NCBI GenBank assembly: GCA_965226755.1
Contig: CBDDDT010000002.1
Span: forward strand, 186,001-250,000
DNA from: Bog-113 sp965226755
GTDB lineage: Bacteria > Acidobacteriota > Terriglobia > Bryobacterales > Bryobacteraceae
Direction: 5' to 3'
Length of the DNA stretch: 64,000 nucleotides
Shown: one piece after another, positions 49,725 to 58,841 of the stretch
Numbering within the stretch: position 1 is the stretch's first letter
Layout of the letters: the number at the start of each line of letters is the position of its first letter
Notes under the pieces: generated by a model
The model's input: the letters and a program-made list of their open reading frames with translations, nothing else
Told to the model about the DNA's origin: nothing
Databases searched by the model: none
Program-made: the position numbers and the translations under genes

Positions 49725-50783
49725 ATGATCCTGCCCTCCACGTATTTCGCCGCGTTGTCTTTGATGATCCTCTCGATGATTTGTTGGGGATCGTGGGCGA
49801 ACACGCAAAAGCTGACCGGAAAATGGCGTTTTGAGCTGTTCTATTTCGATTATTCCATCGGCGTGCTGCTGGCGGCGATCCTGCTGGGCTTCACGTTCGG
49901 AACGATGGGGTACGACGGCTTCGCGCTCATAGACGACATCGAAAGAGCGGGCAAGCACCAGATCCTATATGGATTCGCGGGCGGGGTGGTGTTCAACCTG
50001 GCGAATATGCTGCTGGTGGCGGCGATCTCGCTGGCGGGGCTATCGGTCGCATTTCCGATCGCGATCGGGCTGGCGCTGGTGATCGGGGCGGTGTTGAACT
50101 ACGGGATCGACCCGAGCGGAAATCCGGCGTTGCTGTTTCTGGGAGTGACGTTCGTGACGGCGGCGGTGGTGGTGACCGCGCTGGCGTACCGGGCGTTTGC
50201 GACGCAGAACCTGGCCCAGGCGATCCAAACCGGCGCCACGCGCACCACGGTGAAACATGTCAGCGCGAAAGGCTTGATCATCAGCCTGGCGAGCGGCGTC
50301 CTGATGGGATTGTTTTTTCCCGTGGTGCAGCTGGGCGTTTATCGCGAGCGCACCAACGAAGCGGGATTAGGGCCTTACGCGATCGGGCTTTTGTTTGCGC
50401 TGGGCGTGTTTTTCTCGACCTTCGTTTTCAATTTCTTTTTCCTGAATTTGCCGGTGGAAGGAAAGCCCGTCCCGATCTTCAACTATTTCAGAGGGAAAGC
50501 TTCCCAGCATCTCCTCGGACTCGCGGGCGGAATGATCTGGAGCGCGGGCGCGATTTCGAACTTCGTGGCGGCCAGCGCACAGGGCGAAGCACGCGTGGGT
50601 CCGGCGGTGAGCTATGTAATCGGGCAGGGCGCGACCATGGTGAGCGTTCTGTGGGGACTTATTTACTGGAAAGAGTTCGCGGGCGCGAACGCGCGCGTGC
50701 GGACGCTCATCGCCGTTATGCTGGCGGCGTTTGTGATCGGATTGATTCTGGTGGCGCTGGCGCCTCTTTATGGGGCCCGGTGA
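49725..50783 (+). CDS. DMT-superfamily permease (RhaT-like)
   Basis: A 352-residue membrane protein with about ten hydrophobic segments, of the drug/metabolite transporter superfamily near the L-rhamnose transporter/GRP type. Landmarks are LMILSMICWGSWANTQKLTG (about 11-30), LFYFDYSIGVLLAAILLGFT, VFNLANMLLVAAISLAGLSVAFPIAIGLAL and the late AAFVIGLILVAL helix. Family members carry sugars or unknown metabolites; NCBI-style naming would be multidrug DMT permease, which the sequence does not prove. A perfect hairpin follows it. Confidence 0.82.
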   Translation: MILPSTYFAALSLMILSMICWGSWANTQKLTGKWRFELFYFDYSIGVLLAAILLGFTFGTMGYDGFALIDDIERAGKHQILYGFAGGVVFNLANMLLVAAISLAGLSVAFPIAIGLALVIGAVLNYGIDPSGNPALLFLGVTFVTAAVVVTALAYRAFATQNLAQAIQTGATRTTVKHVSAKGLIISLASGVLMGLFFPVVQLGVYRERTNEAGLGPYAIGLLFALGVFFSTFVFNFFFLNLPVEGKPVPIFNYFRGKASQHLLGLAGGMIWSAGAISNFVAASAQGEARVGPAVSYVIGQGATMVSVLWGLIYWKEFAGANARVRTLIAVMLAAFVIGLILVALAPLYGAR

Positions 50784-50795
50784 GCTCGCAAAAAG

Positions 50796-50842
50796 GAAGA
50801 CCCGCTGACGAGAGGTTGAACAATGCTTATCAGCGGGTCTTC
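50796..50842. terminator. bidirectional hairpin between convergent genes
   Basis: A perfect 13-bp inverted repeat (GAAGACCCGCTGA / TCAGCGGGTCTTC) with a 21-nt loop lies between the DMT permease and the convergent TIGR03437 protein gene. An A run precedes the left arm, which is a T run on the minus strand. Confidence 0.75.
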
Positions 50843-50865
50843 GCCGGTGCTATCCCTCGCCGGTT

Positions 50866-52602
50866 CTACTGCACCGTAATGGAGACCGGCTGGCTTCCGG
50901 CGCTTTGAATATTGAGCGACAGCGTGGCCTGATTCCCCGCGGGCGGCACATAGCTGGCGGGTATGGTGGCGTTGATCTGGTAGAGGCCGACGAAGTTAGG
51001 CGCCAGTCCGACGAATGAAGGCGTGATCTGAATGGTCGAATCGAAGGGACTGGATCCGCCCAGCATGACCTCAATCGGAGGGGGGATGGTCTCGAGCGTC
51101 GAACCGCTCGCGGCGGCGCCGGTGACGGCGGCGGGAGAAGTCTGGCCGAGACCGATCGCGTAGATCACGAGAGTATCGCCGGGAGCGAACGAGACGCCCG
51201 AGGCGTAGAGCTTTCCGGTGTTGTAATCGACGATGATCGGCAGCCCGGCGCCGTAGACGAGGATGGACGGAGCACGGGAGGCAACCTGCACCGAGACGAT
51301 ATTGCTCAGCGTCCCGTTGTCGGAGACCTGGACGGTAGCGGTTCCGGGCTGGGTCTCGTAGGGAAGCTGGAAGTCGATCTGCCCGGCGGAGGTGAAGAAG
51401 AGCGGGGACGCGACGCCGTTGATCAGGACTTCGACACCGCCGAGGGAGGTGGGCAGCGGAAGCGTGGTCGCGCTGGAGGTGCCCGGCGAGAGCTGCGCGC
51501 CGTACACGACGGCAATGTCGCCAGGAGCGATCGGGGCGCGGCCCGCGTTATCGACGACGCCGCCATAGCCGATTTGGGGACCGCTCTGCTGCGTCACCAG
51601 GAGGCTTACGGGAATGGTGAGGGCGGCCGTGTTGGCCGCATTGGCCGCGAGGGCGACCGAGCCCTGATAAGCCCCCGGCGCGAGGGAAGCCGCGCTGGCG
51701 GTGATGGTCACCGAACCGCCGCCGCTGTTGACGACCGCGGTGAGCCAGCCCGATCCATTGGTCACCGTGGGAGTCGCGCTCGAAACGGCGAGAGCGCCTT
51801 GTCCGAGGTTGGCGATGCTGACGGTCTGGCTGGCCTGGCCGCCGGGCCCGGTGAGAAGCGTGACGGACGTGGGAGAGAGTTGGGCAATGGGCGACGTCGT
51901 GACGTTGAGGGTAACGGGGATGGTTTGGTTATCGGCGGCCGTATTGGAGCCGGAAACGACAAGACTGCCGGTGTACGTTCCGGCGGCCTGCCCGCTCTGG
52001 GTAGTGGCGGTGACCACGTAGGGGTAGTAGAACGTGTAAGTGCCGGCGCCGCTCTCTGACAGCGCTACCGTCAGCCAATTGCCGCCGCTGGCCGTGCTGG
52101 GCTGAATGGCGGCGAGGCTGTGTGTGTGAATGGTGGTGGAAGCGATGCCGCCGCCCGGCGCGGCATAAAGAGTGATGCCGCCGGGGGCTCCGTATCCAAT
52201 GATCGTGAGGGTGACCGAAATGGTCTGGGGCGAATCGATTGCGCCCGGGTCCGAGACGGACAGAAAGCCGGTGTATGTTCCGGCGGCGAGGGACGCCGTG
52301 TTGAAAGTCACGTTGATCGGCAGGCACGAACCGGTGAGAGGCGCGACGCATGCGGCGGCCGGGCCCAGGGCGGCTTGGAGCCACGTGGCGCCGCTGGAGA
52401 CGACCGGGGCCAGCGTACCCGTTCCGATGTTATAGATCTGGACGGTCTGGGCGGGGACAGTCGCGCCGGCGGCCACCTGCCCGGCGGTAATCGCCGCCGT
52501 GCTGAGACGCATGATGGGGGCGTTTCCGGTTTGCGCGTGAGCGCTCAAAACCATCAGGGAAAGAGTAAGAATGCCGGGAATGAGGGAGGGAGAAAGTTTC
52601 AT
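50866..52602 (-). CDS. secreted protein with TIGR03437 (Solibacter) C-terminal domain
   Basis: A 578-residue exported protein. The start is the ATG at 52602, which overlaps the nuoA stop and is followed by a signal peptide (SPSLIPGILTLSLMVLSAHA). Three or more BACON/Ig-like repeats with the pattern LSTAAITAGQVAAGATVPAQ ... TVQIYNIGTG and SLTVSATPxVTNGSGWLTAV occupy about 25-345. The last 230 residues match TIGR03437, named for Solibacter: DNAGRAPIAPGDIAVVYGAQ, LGGVEVLINGVASPLFFTS, AGQIDFQLPYETQPGTATVQ and FAPGDTLVIYAIGLGQT. Probably surface-exposed; function unknown. Confidence 0.88.
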   Translation of the reverse strand: MKLSPSLIPGILTLSLMVLSAHAQTGNAPIMRLSTAAITAGQVAAGATVPAQTVQIYNIGTGTLAPVVSSGATWLQAALGPAAACVAPLTGSCLPINVTFNTASLAAGTYTGFLSVSDPGAIDSPQTISVTLTIIGYGAPGGITLYAAPGGGIASTTIHTHSLAAIQPSTASGGNWLTVALSESGAGTYTFYYPYVVTATTQSGQAAGTYTGSLVVSGSNTAADNQTIPVTLNVTTSPIAQLSPTSVTLLTGPGGQASQTVSIANLGQGALAVSSATPTVTNGSGWLTAVVNSGGGSVTITASAASLAPGAYQGSVALAANAANTAALTIPVSLLVTQQSGPQIGYGGVVDNAGRAPIAPGDIAVVYGAQLSPGTSSATTLPLPTSLGGVEVLINGVASPLFFTSAGQIDFQLPYETQPGTATVQVSDNGTLSNIVSVQVASRAPSILVYGAGLPIIVDYNTGKLYASGVSFAPGDTLVIYAIGLGQTSPAAVTGAAASGSTLETIPPPIEVMLGGSSPFDSTIQITPSFVGLAPNFVGLYQINATIPASYVPPAGNQATLSLNIQSAGSQPVSITVQ

Positions 52603-52955
52603 ACGGAATCGAAAACACCTTTTTTGAAAGCCCATAAGTATCCGACGAGAAGAATGGCGAGAAAAGTTCCCGCCTCGGCCACTCCGAACCAACCCAGCGC
52701 GCGATATCGAACTGCCCAGGGGAACAGGAAAATCGTTTCGACATCGAAGATCACGAACATAATCGCGACGACGTAGTAATGCACCGCAAAACGGCCGCGG
52801 GAATTGGATACCGCCGGAATGCCGCACTCATATGCTTCGAGCTTGGCCTTCGACGGGGCGGATGGACGCACCAAACCAGCAAGCACGAGCGTGGCCACCG
52901 GGAACAAAACGGCCAGAACGAGAAAAATCAACAGGGGGATGTATTCGGCGGGCAT
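52599..52955 (-). CDS. nuoA: NADH-quinone oxidoreductase subunit A (orphan)
   Basis: A 118-residue membrane subunit of respiratory complex I. It has three hydrophobic segments (YIPLLIFLVLAVLFPVATLV, VVAIMFVIFDVETIFLFPWA, and AGTFLAILLVGYLWAFKKGV) and the diagnostic YECGIP loop (about 42-47) plus FDVETIFLFPWAV. The ATG at 52955 gives the normal NuoA N-terminus; the frame is open 18 codons further. It overlaps the downstream TIGR03437 gene start by 4 bp. No nuoB or other nuo gene is adjacent, so the rest of complex I must be elsewhere. Confidence 0.92.
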   Translation of the reverse strand: MPAEYIPLLIFLVLAVLFPVATLVLAGLVRPSAPSKAKLEAYECGIPAVSNSRGRFAVHYYVVAIMFVIFDVETIFLFPWAVRYRALGWFGVAEAGTFLAILLVGYLWAFKKGVFDSV

Positions 52956-53023
52956 GGATGAAGGGTGAAAACTGTTTCCTGCCGCCCCAGGCATGGGCCG
53001 GGCGGACACGCTTTAAGCGTGCG

Positions 53024-53947
53024 TCACCGGGCGAAACCCAACTTCTTCAGGGTAGGGATGGGCTCGGGGTCGGCGAACTGGCTGAGAGCGGCCACCTGGC
53101 GGCCGTTTTCGATCGCCACTCCGGCGGGCGTTCCTTTGTAAGGAAAAGTCTTTTTGAGAAGCTCGAAATCGGTCGCGGTAACGCCTTTTAGTCCGGTGCG
53201 CTCCACGAATGCCGGGGCGAATTGCGGATGCACGACGGGCTGCCCGACGAACTTGGTGGCGCCCCAATCCATCTTGGCCATGCGCTCGCCCGCGTCAAGG
53301 CAGTGCATACATTCCGGATCGTAGAAGTAAATGAAAACCTTACCGGTGGCAATCGAGTAGGGCTTGCCGTCCACGAGGATGGTGGCGGGAGCGGGCGTGC
53401 CGGTCTGGCGGGAGGACGCGACGCCGAAAGAGACGAGCGCGAAGACGGCCACCGCGCCCAACACCAAAGCAGGCGGGCGAAGACCGCGCGCCGCGATCTT
53501 CCACGTCCCGGTCCACATCCCGGCGACGACGGCGAGGACCATCATGGCGCCATCTTCGGCAAAGAAGGCGGGACCGACGGCGCGCTTGACCCAGGGGAAG
53601 CAACTGCAATCCGCCCCGCGAAGGTCGTTATAAAAGTAGCCGATGTAGATCATGAACGCGGCGAGCAGGGCGACGCCCAGCCAAGAGGCCCACTTGCGAT
53701 AGCGCGGCATGAGGAACAGAACGCCCGTAAACGTCTCCACCGTGCCGAGCGCGACAGCGAAAGGAATGCTGATGGCTTGGGGGAGTTTGAGATTGGTCAT
53801 CAGCACGGCGGCGCCGAAGGGATCCAGAATGTGGAACAACCCGGCCGCTAGAAAGACGATGGCGATGAGGATGGCGGCTGTCCAGTTCAGCGCGCCTTTC
53901 CACGCGGGCTGCTCGAAACTACGGTCCATGGTTAATGCGTGGCTCAT
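53024..53947 (-). CDS. MauE/DoxX-type membrane protein fused to a thioredoxin-like domain
   Basis: About 307 residues from ATG 53947 (53929 is an alternative). Four to five membrane helices of the DoxX/MauE type come first (WTAAILIAIVFLAAGLFHIL, ISIPFAVALGTVETFTGVLF and AFMIYIGYFYNDLRGADCSC), with a DCSCF cysteine pair (about 115). A second hydrophobic segment leads to a soluble thioredoxin-like region with YFYDPECMHCLDAGERM (about 204-220). MauE-like proteins supply reducing power or cofactor to periplasmic proteins; role here unknown. It is divergent from the amidohydrolase. Confidence 0.75.
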   Translation of the reverse strand: MSHALTMDRSFEQPAWKGALNWTAAILIAIVFLAAGLFHILDPFGAAVLMTNLKLPQAISIPFAVALGTVETFTGVLFLMPRYRKWASWLGVALLAAFMIYIGYFYNDLRGADCSCFPWVKRAVGPAFFAEDGAMMVLAVVAGMWTGTWKIAARGLRPPALVLGAVAVFALVSFGVASSRQTGTPAPATILVDGKPYSIATGKVFIYFYDPECMHCLDAGERMAKMDWGATKFVGQPVVHPQFAPAFVERTGLKGVTATDFELLKKTFPYKGTPAGVAIENGRQVAALSQFADPEPIPTLKKLGFAR

Positions 53948-53981
53948 AAAGTGACTGGTTCCCTCATTGTACGCTGTTGAA

Positions 53982-55634
53982 ATGCTTCGTCCCATGTTCG
54001 CTATGACGCTCCTGGCGGGAAGCTGCTTCGCTCAGATTGCGGACTTGGCGGTCACTAACGCGCATATCTACACGGTGGATCCGAAACGGCCCTCGGCGAC
54101 CGGAATCGCGGTGACGGGGAGCAGGATTCTGGCGGTGAGCGACGATATTTCGGAGTTCATCGGGCCGAAAACGAGACAGATTGACGCGCATGGCGCGGCT
54201 CTGATTCCGGGACTGATCGATTCCCACGGTCACATGCTGAGCCTGGGGCAAACGCTGAACTCCTTGGACCTGCGCGGGATGCAATCGGAAGAAGAGATCG
54301 CCCGGAAGGTGCGGGAAGCGGCGCGGTCGCGGAAGCCGGGAGAATGGATCATCGGGCACGCGTGGGACCAGAACCTGTGGAAGTCGAAGCAATTCCCGAC
54401 GAAGGATGTGCTGGACGCGGCGGCGCCGGAGAATCCGGTTTTCCTGACGCGCGTGGATGGACACGCGGCATGGGTGAACACGGAGGCGCTGCGGCTGGCG
54501 GACATCAACGCGGCGACGAAAGATCCGCCGGGCGGACGAATTTTGCGCGACGCCGAAGGACTTGCCAGCGGCGTGCTGGTGGACAACGCGCTGGGATTGG
54601 CGCAGCGCAAGATTGCGGCGCCCACCATGGAGCAGAGGGAAGCAGATCTGGAGCGCGCGGCGCAGTTATGCGCGCGGCTCGGACTGACGACGGTGCATGA
54701 CGCCGGCATCGACGCGCCGACGCTGCAGGCCTACCGGAATCTTCTGGCCGCGGGCCGTCTGCCGATCCGGATTTATGCGATGATTCTGCTTCCTTTTAAC
54801 GCGGATCTCTGGAAGACGTACCAGGCGCGCGGTCCGGAAATCGGCGACTTCCTGACGGTGCGAAGCCTGAAGCTGCTGGCCGATGGGGCGCTGGGCTCAC
54901 GCGGCGCGGCGATGCTGGAGCCGTACACGGATGATCCTGGAAATCGCGGGCTGTTGATCCTTTCGCAGCAGTATATCGAGAAGACGGCGCGCGAAGCCAT
55001 CGCGGCCGGATTTCAGTTGAACACGCACGCTATCGGCGATCGGGCGAACCGGACGGTGCTGCAGGCTTATGGCGCGGCGCTGGGCGGGAAAAATGACAAA
55101 CGCTTCCGCGTGGAACACGCCCAAATCATCGCGCCCGAAGATTTCCAGCGATTTCCGGATAATTCGATTATCGCTTCCATGCAGCCTACCCACGCCACCA
55201 GCGACATGCCGTGGGCCGCGACGCGGATTGGACCCGAGCGAATCACGGGCGCGTATGCGTGGCAGACTTTGCGACGGCTTCGCGTGCCTCTCGCCTTCGG
55301 TTCAGACTTTCCGGTGGAAAATCCGAATCCGATTTGGGGATTTTATTCCGCGATTACGCGACAGGACCACAGCGGCAATCCGCCGGGCGGCTGGTTTCCG
55401 GAGCAGCGGCTCACGCGATCGGAAGCGCTGCGAAGCTGGACTTTCGAAGGCGCTTTCGCGGCTTTTGAAGAAGATCGAAAAGGTTCGCTCGAGCCCGGCA
55501 AGCTCGCGGATTTCGTCCTTCTTTCCGACGACATCATGCAGGTGGCGCCGGCGCAAGTGTGGAAAGTCCGGGTGACGATGACCGTGATCGGCGGCAAGGT
55601 CGTGTACGAGGCGGATTCTTCACCAAAGCCATGA
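53982..55634 (+). CDS. amidohydrolase family 3 (YtcJ-like)
   Basis: A 550-residue metal-dependent hydrolase of the amidohydrolase superfamily, YtcJ-like. A signal peptide (FAMTLLAGSCFAQ) suggests export. The N-terminal beta domain ADLAVTNAHIYTVDPKRPSA is followed by the metal motif LIPGLIDSHGHMLSLGQTLN (about 75-94); DAGIDAPTLQAYRNLL, HAIGDRANRTVLQAYG (about 352-367) and FRVEHAQIIAPEDFQRFPD follow, and the end is GSDFPVENPNPIWGFY and RKGSLEPGKLADFVLLS. Substrate unknown. Overlaps the next gene by ATGA. Confidence 0.9.
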   Translation: MLRPMFAMTLLAGSCFAQIADLAVTNAHIYTVDPKRPSATGIAVTGSRILAVSDDISEFIGPKTRQIDAHGAALIPGLIDSHGHMLSLGQTLNSLDLRGMQSEEEIARKVREAARSRKPGEWIIGHAWDQNLWKSKQFPTKDVLDAAAPENPVFLTRVDGHAAWVNTEALRLADINAATKDPPGGRILRDAEGLASGVLVDNALGLAQRKIAAPTMEQREADLERAAQLCARLGLTTVHDAGIDAPTLQAYRNLLAAGRLPIRIYAMILLPFNADLWKTYQARGPEIGDFLTVRSLKLLADGALGSRGAAMLEPYTDDPGNRGLLILSQQYIEKTAREAIAAGFQLNTHAIGDRANRTVLQAYGAALGGKNDKRFRVEHAQIIAPEDFQRFPDNSIIASMQPTHATSDMPWAATRIGPERITGAYAWQTLRRLRVPLAFGSDFPVENPNPIWGFYSAITRQDHSGNPPGGWFPEQRLTRSEALRSWTFEGAFAAFEEDRKGSLEPGKLADFVLLSDDIMQVAPAQVWKVRVTMTVIGGKVVYEADSSPKP

Positions 55635-56158
55635 TCTTCGCCGCGGCGCTTTTGTGGACGGCGGTGGCGCGGGGCGACGGGCCTGGGACAGAACTGGCGA
55701 GCGAAACGTTCCAGGTGCAAGCTCACGATTATCGCTACATCCAGGCTAAAGTGGCGAACTGGCCGGCCACGATGAATTGCACGGCGGAAGTGTCGAGCGG
55801 GGGTCCGGTACGGATCGAACTGGTGGCGGACCGCGAACTGATTCACTTTGTGCGCGGGCGGCCTCACGAATTTCTGCTTTCGCTGAGCGAACGCCGGAAG
55901 ACGACGTTCAGCCAGGCGCTGCCCGAGAAGGGCGAATACGACATCCTGTTCATCAACGACCACGATCAGCCGAGCCAAGTAAGGCTGGAGGCGACTGTGA
56001 GACTCGCGCGCGAGCCGGACGTAGCGAAGTACCTGCCGCCGGGGAAGCGGCTGACGGTGATCGTGATCAGCCTTCTGGTGTTCGTGGTTACGATGTCCTG
56101 GTCGGCGGCGAAGCTGATGACGGCCATGCGCAATCACCGGGACGCGAGCAGTTCATAG
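55631..56158 (+). CDS. membrane-anchored hypothetical protein
   Basis: A 175-residue exported protein: N-terminal signal-like segment (MIFAAALLWTAVARGDG), a beta-rich soluble part (SETFQVQAHDYRYIQAKVAN through REPDVAKYL) resembling emp24/PPC-like folds, and a C-terminal membrane segment (RLTVIVISLLVFVVTMSWSA, about 142-161) with a short tail. The ATG overlaps the amidohydrolase stop. No family is recognised. It may tether or modulate the coupled amidohydrolase. Confidence 0.7.
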   Translation: MIFAAALLWTAVARGDGPGTELASETFQVQAHDYRYIQAKVANWPATMNCTAEVSSGGPVRIELVADRELIHFVRGRPHEFLLSLSERRKTTFSQALPEKGEYDILFINDHDQPSQVRLEATVRLAREPDVAKYLPPGKRLTVIVISLLVFVVTMSWSAAKLMTAMRNHRDASSS

Positions 56159-56496
56159 CCGCGCGTACGCCCTGATTTTGGCCACCGGCGGCAGACTCCC
56201 CGCCACATGTCCGGATCAAGGTCGGCGTCGGCCTGAAACGCGAGCCTCAAGCAAGTTTTCCGGTTTGCTCCCGGCCAGCTCGCCTTCAGGCAGCCGGGCC
56301 GATGCGATCTGATTGTTGCGCCTTTTGCGGAAAGTACCGACTATTCCGGCCCCATCAGAGTACTAATAAATCATGGATTTTGCGGAAAGGGTTCGCATCT
56401 CACATCGCTGAATTCAGGGTCTTTATAGACTTGCGAGGGGATGAGTTTAGTCATTTCCCGCCGCGATTGAGATATCGCAGAAAAGAGCTGTCATTT
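56159..56496. other. 338-bp gap upstream of the choice-of-anchor P gene
   Basis: No gene or RNA is recognised. The right part is less GC-rich and contains TAATAA (near 56363) and two nearly identical TTTTGCGGAAAG words (56324 and 56380), so it probably carries the promoter of the next gene. I cannot assign a -35/-10 pair with confidence. Confidence 0.4.
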
Positions 56497-57750
56497 ATGT
56501 ACAAGATGGGGAAACAGAGCGGTTCCGGAGCGCTCGTGCTGACGCTGCTGCTGGCAGGGGCGGGAACGTCCTGGGCGTCGGGATTAACGACCGGTTATTC
56601 CGGAGAGGCATTCGGAACGTCCGTGCGAGTCACCGCGGGCGCTGCCGGCATTACTTCGGGAACGACAGCGTCGGCGGTGCTCTGCACGTTCACCGCCGGC
56701 GTGACGAATTCCAACGAGGTAGCGGGGGTGAATCTCGGAAGCGTGGTTTCGACCGGCGCGATTCAGGATTCGTTGAGTTCGGAAAGCGCGGGGAGCGCGC
56801 AATCCACGGTAGGAACGGTGAGCGTGGCGTCCGTCAATTTGCTGGGTGGGCTGGTCAGCGCGGATACGCTGGTGGCGGTGAGTCAGGCGATCTCTTCGCA
56901 GACCGGATATTCGACAAGCGCGGCCGGGACGACATTCGGAAATCTGCGGGTGCTGGGCATTCCCATTGGATTAAACGTGTCTCCAAACACGGAGATTAAA
57001 CTGCCGGGGATCGGATATGTCGTTTTGAACGAGCAGACCCCGACGGTGACGGCGAACTCGGCGCAATTGACGGTGACGTTGGTCCACATCCACATCGACC
57101 ACAGCAACAGTCTGGGGTTGCCGGTGGGAAGCACGATCGAAATCGGATCGGCGACCGCGCAAACAATCGCGACGGTTTCGCTGCTGAGCGGTTCCGCTTA
57201 CGCATCTTTCGCGTCGATTCCGCCCATTACGGTGGGCGCGACAGCGCCGGTGACGCTGCCTTGCGGCGGGACGACCAATGGACAAGTGATCACGAACCAA
57301 ACGGCCGGCATTACGATCCCGGCGATTTTGACCGTGGGCGCGACCACCGACACGGCCGAGGGCACGGTCGGCGTGTCATCCGCGAGCGGAGTGACGACGG
57401 CCAGCGTGGCGGGATTGAATGTCTTGAATGGTCTGATCCAGGCGTCCGCGATCAAGGCGGTGGCCAACGTTTCAGCCAACAGCTCCGGAGTCAGTGTGAG
57501 CGATGAGGGTTCCACCTTCCTTCGGCTGACCGTGACGGGGCATCCCGAGATCGGGGCGAATCCAGCTCCGAATACGCAGGTGTCGCTGGCCGGGCTGGGA
57601 ACGCTTTACCTCCACCGCGTCATTCAGGGTCCGGCGGGCATTGAGGTTCGCATGGTGGAATTGGAAGTGACGCTCGCCAACGACCTTGGCCTGCCGGTAG
57701 GAGCGGACATCCGGATCGCCGAGGCGAAAGTGGGCGCGGTGACGCCGTAG
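56497..57750 (+). CDS. choice-of-anchor P family secreted protein
   Basis: A 417-residue exported protein. The ATG at 56497 precedes a signal peptide (ALVLTLLLAGAGTSWASG). The mature part is built of two similar halves of about 190 residues, each with a GxxxSxxSGxSVSDEGSTFxxLxVxGxPxGxNxxPNTxIxLPGxGxVxLxE-like core: residues near TTFGNLRVLGIPIGLNVSPN and STFLRLTVTGHPEIGANPAP. This matches the choice-of-anchor P pattern seen in Streptomyces and other soil bacteria. No sorting tail is visible. Function unknown. Confidence 0.75.
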   Translation: MYKMGKQSGSGALVLTLLLAGAGTSWASGLTTGYSGEAFGTSVRVTAGAAGITSGTTASAVLCTFTAGVTNSNEVAGVNLGSVVSTGAIQDSLSSESAGSAQSTVGTVSVASVNLLGGLVSADTLVAVSQAISSQTGYSTSAAGTTFGNLRVLGIPIGLNVSPNTEIKLPGIGYVVLNEQTPTVTANSAQLTVTLVHIHIDHSNSLGLPVGSTIEIGSATAQTIATVSLLSGSAYASFASIPPITVGATAPVTLPCGGTTNGQVITNQTAGITIPAILTVGATTDTAEGTVGVSSASGVTTASVAGLNVLNGLIQASAIKAVANVSANSSGVSVSDEGSTFLRLTVTGHPEIGANPAPNTQVSLAGLGTLYLHRVIQGPAGIEVRMVELEVTLANDLGLPVGADIRIAEAKVGAVTP

Positions 57751-57809
57751 CGCCTCTGATTCGCGGAACTGATCGCGCGTGAATTGTCCCCGCTAGAATA
57801 GAAGCAGGT

Positions 57810-58841
57810 ATGATCACGCGCGAGCAGGCCCGGGAAATGTTCGAATCGGACGATCTGATTGCGATCGGGATGGAAGCGGACGCGGTCCGGCGGAAGCTGC
57901 ATCCGGAAGGCGTGGTCAGTTACATCATCGACCGCAACATCAATTACACGAACTTCTGTACCGAATACTGCAGCTTCTGCGCTTTTTATCGCCCCATGGG
58001 ACATAAGGAGGGCTACGTTCTGCCGAAGGAGGTGATCTTCGAAAAAATTCAAGAGACCATCGACCTGGGCGGAACCGGAATTCTTATGCAGGGCGGCTTG
58101 CATGCGGACCTGAAGATCGAGTGGTATGAGGATCTTCTCCGCTCGATCAAGGAGCGCTTCGACATCTGGACGCATTGCTTCTCGGCGCCGGAGATCACGA
58201 ACATCGCGGAAGTGAGCGGCCTGTCGCTGCGGGAGACGATCGTGCGGCTGCGCGACGCGGGGCTCGATTCCATCCCCGGCGGCGGCGCGGAGATTCTGGA
58301 CGACGCGGTGCGCTACCGGATCAGCCGCCTGAAGTGCGGCGTGAAGGAATGGGAAGAGATGCATCGGACGGCGCACGATCTGGGCATGCGCACGACGGCG
58401 ACAATGATGTTCGGCTGCGGCGAAACGATCGAGCAGCGCATCAATCATCTGGAGTTGGTGCGGCGCATCCAGGAAGACACAGGCGGTTTCACCGCGTTCA
58501 TTCCGTGGAGTTTCCAGCGGGAAAACACATCGCTCGGCCGGTTCGTCAAAGAAGAAGCGACAGCGGTGGAATACCTGAAGATGCTGGCGATTTCGCGAAT
58601 TTACCTGGACAACATCCTGAACGTGCAGTCGTCATGGGTTACGCCGGGATTGAAGACTTGCCAAGTGGGCTTGCGCTTCGGGGGCAATGACGTGGGCAGC
58701 ATCATGATCGAGGAGAACGTCGTTTCCGCTGCGGGGGCGCATCACCAGGCGACCGAGGAACAACTTCGTCGTATGATCCGCGAAGCGGGGTTTGTCCCCC
58801 GCCAGCGCGACACGCTGTATCGGTCCTACTTTTTAAACTGA
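57810..58841 (+). CDS. mqnC: cyclic dehypoxanthinyl futalosine synthase
   Basis: A 343-residue radical-SAM enzyme of the futalosine route to menaquinone. The CxxxCxxC cluster is CTEYCSFCAFYR (about 50-61); RNINYTNFCTEYC before it, GGTGILMQGGLHADLKIEWY (about 90-109), and the late FIPWSFQRENTSLGR and SWVTPGLKTCQVGLRFGGND are typical of MqnC. The chemistry is cyclisation of dehypoxanthine futalosine. The other mqn genes are not in the window. AGG lies just before the ATG, and the last 16 bp overlap the convergent secreted-protein gene. Confidence 0.92.
   Translation: MITREQAREMFESDDLIAIGMEADAVRRKLHPEGVVSYIIDRNINYTNFCTEYCSFCAFYRPMGHKEGYVLPKEVIFEKIQETIDLGGTGILMQGGLHADLKIEWYEDLLRSIKERFDIWTHCFSAPEITNIAEVSGLSLRETIVRLRDAGLDSIPGGGAEILDDAVRYRISRLKCGVKEWEEMHRTAHDLGMRTTATMMFGCGETIEQRINHLELVRRIQEDTGGFTAFIPWSFQRENTSLGRFVKEEATAVEYLKMLAISRIYLDNILNVQSSWVTPGLKTCQVGLRFGGNDVGSIMIEENVVSAAGAHHQATEEQLRRMIREAGFVPRQRDTLYRSYFLN

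Noticed and set aside
56159..56496. Riboswitch or structured RNA upstream of the choice-of-anchor P gene
   Set aside because: I could not match the stretch to any known riboswitch core, and no convincing multi-stem fold was seen by eye.
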